Source of the DNA: Polytrichum commune
Taxonomy: Eukaryota; Streptophyta; Polytrichopsida; Polytrichales; Polytrichaceae
Reading direction: 5' to 3'
Length of the DNA: 64,000 nucleotides
Assembly: GCA_950295325.1 (NCBI GenBank)
Contig: OX485808.1
Span: 31,578,527-31,642,526 of the forward strand
Shown: piece by piece, positions 60,226 through 64,000 of the stretch
Numbering within the stretch: position 1 is the stretch's first letter
Layout: every line of letters begins with the position of its first letter
The notes under the pieces: generated by a model
What the model was told of the DNA's origin: nothing
Seen by the model: the letters and a program-made list of their open reading frames with translations, nothing else
The model's database searches: none
Program-made: the position numbers and the translations under genes

Positions 60226-61689
60226 GGATATATGATATACATATTGCACCTAGTGGTGTGTAATGCAATCACCATGTAATATATGCATTAATCTTATGGA
60301 ACGATTTTCTTCATGATAGTATAGTAAAATAAATTTAATTATCACGGCATTCATTGCAATGTATGATGTAAGTTCAACATAATTAAATAAATAACCAACG
60401 CCGAACAATCTGACGTGAATTTGAGCCCATTGGCCCTACCCTACTCAAGAATCCTCTTGGTGCAAGGTGGGGTTTACTGCTTACCTTGCGGTGGGTGGGC
60501 TTTTAGCTTCCTACCTACTTAACTAGGTTTTTATGTCAAGTCCACAAAAGATTTCACAGTGGAAAGTGAACCGCCAATCACTCCATTCGGAAATGGGTAC
60601 CTCTCCACTATCACCTGATAGTTTAGGGTCATCTCGGACATGTAACTTAAACATTTTAAGAAAATCGTGTAATAATTTACCGTCGGTAAGTTTGTGGTCT
60701 ACCTCCGAGCATGCACCACAACCGGAAAGATTTTATTGGACATTGTATGCAACCGAAAAATCATAGGTGACCAATTCATGACGAATAGTCCCATCGAGCT
60801 AAAGGACAACTCTAACATGTGTATAATCACAATTGTCGTCATGTGCTTCTAGCGAGTTTCCCGTAAATGGTCTCTCCAAATTTCCCAATTCAAGGGACTC
60901 GCTTAAGTGTTAGTTACAACCTAAATTGCATCTTTCTCTTGATTCACCGGTAGTTCACATGTGGTGTGATTTTTGGGGGAAAATGTCAAAATTTAAATCC
61001 TTAATTACACATATAACACTATGTTTCCTCTTTGGGATGACATTTCTATGAACATCCCATATTGGGTTGATGAAATTGCCAACTTTTGAATAAATATGTC
61101 CTTATTTGGATGTAACTTTATCCATTTATGTCTTTGGGGGAATATGTCTTTGGGGAAATATGTCTTTGGGGACCTCAAACTCCATGGTCACTCTAACAAT
61201 TTTTCCCTTGGTGTAAACCGAAGTGAACCTGGGACGAGTTCAACATCCAATCACATATTTTACAAGGCCTTGGGACGACTTCATGGTCCATGGTGTAAAC
61301 AACCCATGAGTATGCCCAAAAAATCTCCATGGACATTGGCTTAACTCATAAAAATCCTAGAGTTTCCCAAGTCCAGCCAGTTATGTGTTGTGTGATCTCA
61401 AATTGCCAATCGATTTAGAGGAATCTACATAATATTCTTTAGGTTCGTAAAGAAACTCCGAAAGGTGTCAACATGTAACATGTTGATATTGGAAACACCA
61501 AGATTTCAACCAATTGCAAACGCACCTCTTTAACATGACACGGTTGGGAAACGAGAAAACCATTGTATTTATCAATGTGTCACGTAATCAATAATATGAC
61601 AAATTGGACCTCTTTGTTATGATAACAAGGTGCTTCATGAAAACACACCTTGGATACTTTGCCACATGTACAAAATAAATGCTTTCTCT
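60226..61689. other. Intergenic region with repeat fragments
   Basis: No gene is supported. Bases 60421-60545 match 48825-48900. A 16-19-base unit containing ATATGTCTTTGGGGA is tandemly repeated at 61127-61170. Confidence 0.45.
61150..61325 (+). repeat. Dispersed repeat, forward copy of 49383-49535
   Basis: Same order of phrases as the reverse copy, including GATGTAAACC/GGTGTAAACC and GGGACGACTTCATGG. An 82-residue open frame across it is an artefact. Confidence 0.6.
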
Positions 61690-62021
61690 TTTTTTCTTTT
61701 CAAAATTGAGCAAAACTACCAATGTATTATGTATTATGTCAATAGCTTCCAACAAGATCCAGATTGTAATGATCGGATTAGAAGTGATCTCAGAATGTGC
61801 AAAAGTAGATGGATGTCTTGAAATCAACTTTTAAAACTCAATTAATCTTCAAATGGACATCACTCTGCCCATACAACTCATAATTGAGAAAAGCTACCAC
61901 AAAAAGAAGTGCAATTTCAATAGATTATCCAACAATGTCTAGATGAGGAAGATCGGATCAAATTTGACCTCATGATTTACAAAAGTAAATCGATGTCTAG
62001 AAATCAATTGCAAAAAACATA
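61690..62021 (+). repeat. Roughly 180-bp tandem repeat, units 1 and 2
   Basis: TCCAACAAGATCCAGATTG at 61748 and TCCAACAATGTCTAGATGAG at 61928 are 180 apart, and GATCGGAT recurs at the same interval (61771 and 61951). Each unit ends with GATGTCTTGAAATCAA or GATGTCTAGAAATCAA. Confidence 0.75.
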
Positions 62022-62476
62022 CACCCTAACCTTGATAATATCACACTTGTTAATAGAACACCTTGATATTGTCGCCTAAAAGTTTGAAACCAATTTCCAT
62101 AGTGTAAAACTCCCTCGTTATTATCACTATCACCCTTGATAATGTCACATTTTTTTTTCAAAATTTGTAGTGTAAGTGTGATAATAACAAGTAACATGGA
62201 TGAAAAAAGGCCGGATGGACAACAAATTCTATGGATGATGTCGGCATCTTTACCTACTTCCGCTTGAATCTTGGGTTCTTGAATCTTGAATCTCATATGC
62301 CGAAGAAGCAACGGTTTCTCTCACAGATCAACTTCTCGTAGCTCCGCCTGCATCGTATGCTCTCTCCTCTTGCCGCTCCACACACCGTTCTGCCCCTCAT
62401 CTTCTTGCCGCTCTCCTCAACAAACTGCTGCATCCACAAGGTTTCTTCCTAAATGGTACTTTTGAAGCTTTGAGGC

Positions 62477-62991
62477 TTGTTGAATCAGTTCGGTGTTGAA
62501 GACCTTGTAATTGATTTCTCTGTTTCAAACTTAGATTGCTGGCATTCACTCTGTGGCATTTTCAGAGAATTGCATTGTGAGGTGGAAGTTGATCAATCGG
62601 TGGTTCCTGAGGATTTTGTGGTTGCCGTTGAAGATGGCGCACACATGGTAAGCACCTTAGTTGCATTCCTTCAGTAGCCATTTCCAATGTCGATAAATGC
62701 CTCTTAACCTTGAAGATTTAGAGCTGGTAAAACATTTCCGAGAAGCAATTTGCTGGAGCTGCATGCTTTCGCATTAGACACACCTTCAAGATTGTAAATT
62801 CTAAGAAGTTTCATGATACTCTTAAAAGTGAAGAATACCTACGGGTTTGGAAGATGGTGAACCCTGCTGTAGAAAATTTGATTTATCTTGGTTTTGTAGA
62901 CATTGACATTTGTAAGTCTGAAGCTTCTCCATCTCAGACACAGATGATATCAATGGATTCCTCTCCACGCCTTACTTCCAAGCATATGTAG
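62477..62991 (+). CDS. Captured gene-like exons within the TA-flanked element
   Basis: An open segment at 62477-62647 (NQFGVEDLVIDFSVSNLDCW ... VAVEDGAHM) ends exactly at a donor ATG|GTAAGC. A second open segment 62743-62991, after CCGAG, keeps the frame: KQFAGAACFRIRHTFKIVNS, then YLRVWKMVNPAVENLIYLGF and a stop. The latter resembles a PUB domain (NP-V with a following LGF), but this is a weak guess. No start codon is in frame in the first segment, so a 5' exon or the true start is missing. Probably a captured host gene fragment, possibly expressed. Confidence 0.35.
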
Positions 62992-63364
62992 CACTAAAAA
63001 TCTATGAAGATACGTTCCTCTTTGTGTAGTACCAATGAAGCATCAGTTCACGAGGAGTAATTTAGAAACAAATATTGTAAAGGGGAGAGTTGCCACCCGG
63101 GACTTGAAGAAGTCCTACTTGTGATCCACCCCTCTACCATTCCCCTATTGTTTCTGATTCAGTGCTCAGTTAACCTTCCTCCCTCTCAGAAGTAGCATTA
63201 AGAATGAGTGTTTTCCTGTATCATAATATGACAAATTGAGCTCGGCAACTACGATCCTTTTTATGAGAGTGGACGTGTGTTCTCCGCCATAGAGGTAAAA
63301 CATCAGTGCATTGCCATCTTCCACATGTGCACTTCTAATCAAACTCACCTTTTCCCTTGATTCC

Positions 63365-63589
63365 ATGGAAGTGGATCCATTGATTGTTGATAGCAGTGAT
63401 GATGAGTCAAAAGTAGTGAAGCTAAGCGATGCACAAAAATATGCTAAAGATGTTTTGAATTTTATGGCTAGCCAAGGTTCTCAGATTTTCAGCACTCATG
63501 AGTTGTTAGAAATGGAAAAAATCCATGACAAACTCATTAGAATTGGTGTTGCACATTTAACATCAACAAAACAATGTGACATGCATTAG
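63365..63589 (+). CDS. Small open frame at the 3' side of the TA-flanked element
   Basis: A 74-residue frame, MEVDPLIVDSSDDESKVV then DAQKYAKDVLNFMASQGSQI, with an acidic start and an amphipathic helix-like middle, ending CDMH. Codon use looks coding, and the neighbouring exons at 62477-62991 lie on the same strand, so it may be a further exon of the same captured gene. No family recognised. Confidence 0.35.
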   Translation: MEVDPLIVDSSDDESKVVKLSDAQKYAKDVLNFMASQGSQIFSTHELLEMEKIHDKLIRIGVAHLTSTKQCDMH

Positions 63590-63872
63590 AAGCTTCTTTG
63601 TCTCTAGTGAGAGGTCTTTACCTGATCTCAATGAGACATTATGATGTGCTCTTGTTGTTATTCACAATTTTGAATTAGATTTTACATTCAAAAACATTGA
63701 AGTCTCGTATTTGTTATTTTAAAAAAAATTGTAATTTTATTTTGATTTTCTACATATTTTTTGATAATATCACATTATGCACAAAATGTGACATTTTCAA
63801 GTATGTCACACCTTGTTTATATCACACTTTTTGGTGAAACAGAGGGTGTGACATTATCAAGGTTAGGGTGTA

Positions 63873-64000
63873 ACTTAACTTCAAATGCTCATAACTTTGC
63901 CAATACAACTCGGGATCGGAACCAAGACTACCAATAAAAGAAGTGAAATTTCAACAACTTTCCAACAACATGCATATCAAAGAAAATATGATACACATTG
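63873..64000 (+). repeat. Roughly 180-bp tandem repeat, interrupted unit continues
   Basis: TTCAAATG, ATACAACTC, CTACCAATAAAAGAAGTG and TCCAACAACATGCAT match units 1 and 2. Subtracting 1,851 bases places TCCAACAA about 182 bases after its counterpart at 61928, in phase with the array. Confidence 0.75.

Larger units (their letters stand above)
62022..63870. mobile_element. TA-flanked DNA transposon carrying gene-like exons (1,849 bp)
   Basis: The left end CACCCTAACCTTGATAAT is mirrored at the right (ATTATCAAGGTTAGGGTG); 24 of 25 terminal bases match. TA flanks both sides (62020-62021 and 63871-63872), as in Tc1/mariner and Stowaway. Subterminal GATAATGTCACA motifs recur near 62140, 63765 and 63850. 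No transposase is seen; instead the interior has spliced-looking exons. Removing element plus one TA restores the 180-bp host repeat phase, which fixes the boundaries. Confidence 0.75.

Overview
The window is nuclear DNA of a land plant. Three things support this: a spliced cytosolic ribosomal protein uL16/RPL10 gene, a spliced tRNA-splicing endonuclease subunit Sen54 gene, and plant-type telomeric (TTTAGGG)n motifs. Large AT-rich spacers full of transposon debris separate few genes. The kinase and RING families carried by the big transposon resemble families I associate with non-seed plants (moss, liverwort, lycophyte or fern), but the species cannot be fixed from sequence alone.

Bases 1-11,690 and 28,751-36,660 hold four copies of a module made of two homologous arms facing each other, each arm a promoter/leader plus one acidic, probably disordered protein gene of unknown function. 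Modules 1 (1387-5285) and 2 (7160-11690) keep both genes. Module 3 (29320-33650) has lost both coding regions but keeps promoters and centre, and is split by about 3 kb containing a Ty1/copia relic. Module 4 (34885-36660) keeps one arm. Every arm promoter has an E2F-like GGCGGGA core.

Bases 13,310-28,742 form one 15,433-bp hAT-superfamily transposon. It has 13-bp perfect terminal inverted repeats starting CAGGG, a perfect 8-bp target duplication (TTTATTAG), hairpin-rich subterminal GTCGTGACGG motifs and an internal BED/hAT transposase. It also carries cargo: a protein-kinase-like gene, a coiled-coil/RING-like gene, a small unknown gene, four C-rich minisatellite arrays and a conserved block repeated three times. 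All coding regions carry in-frame stops or single-base shifts. This giant cargo-bearing hAT is the main discovery candidate.

Bases 36,660-49,400 are the conserved part: RPL10 (minus, 40145-42776) and the Sen54 gene (plus, 45606-47456) are divergent, with a 500-bp PIF/Harbinger-like MITE between them. From 49,700 to the end the sequence is repeat-rich: a roughly 158-bp satellite, a second TAA-flanked MITE, a roughly 600-bp unit in three copies, a decayed 5S rRNA-like sequence, and a 1,849-bp TA-flanked element carrying gene-like exons that inserted into a roughly 180-bp tandem repeat whose phase is restored when the element is removed.
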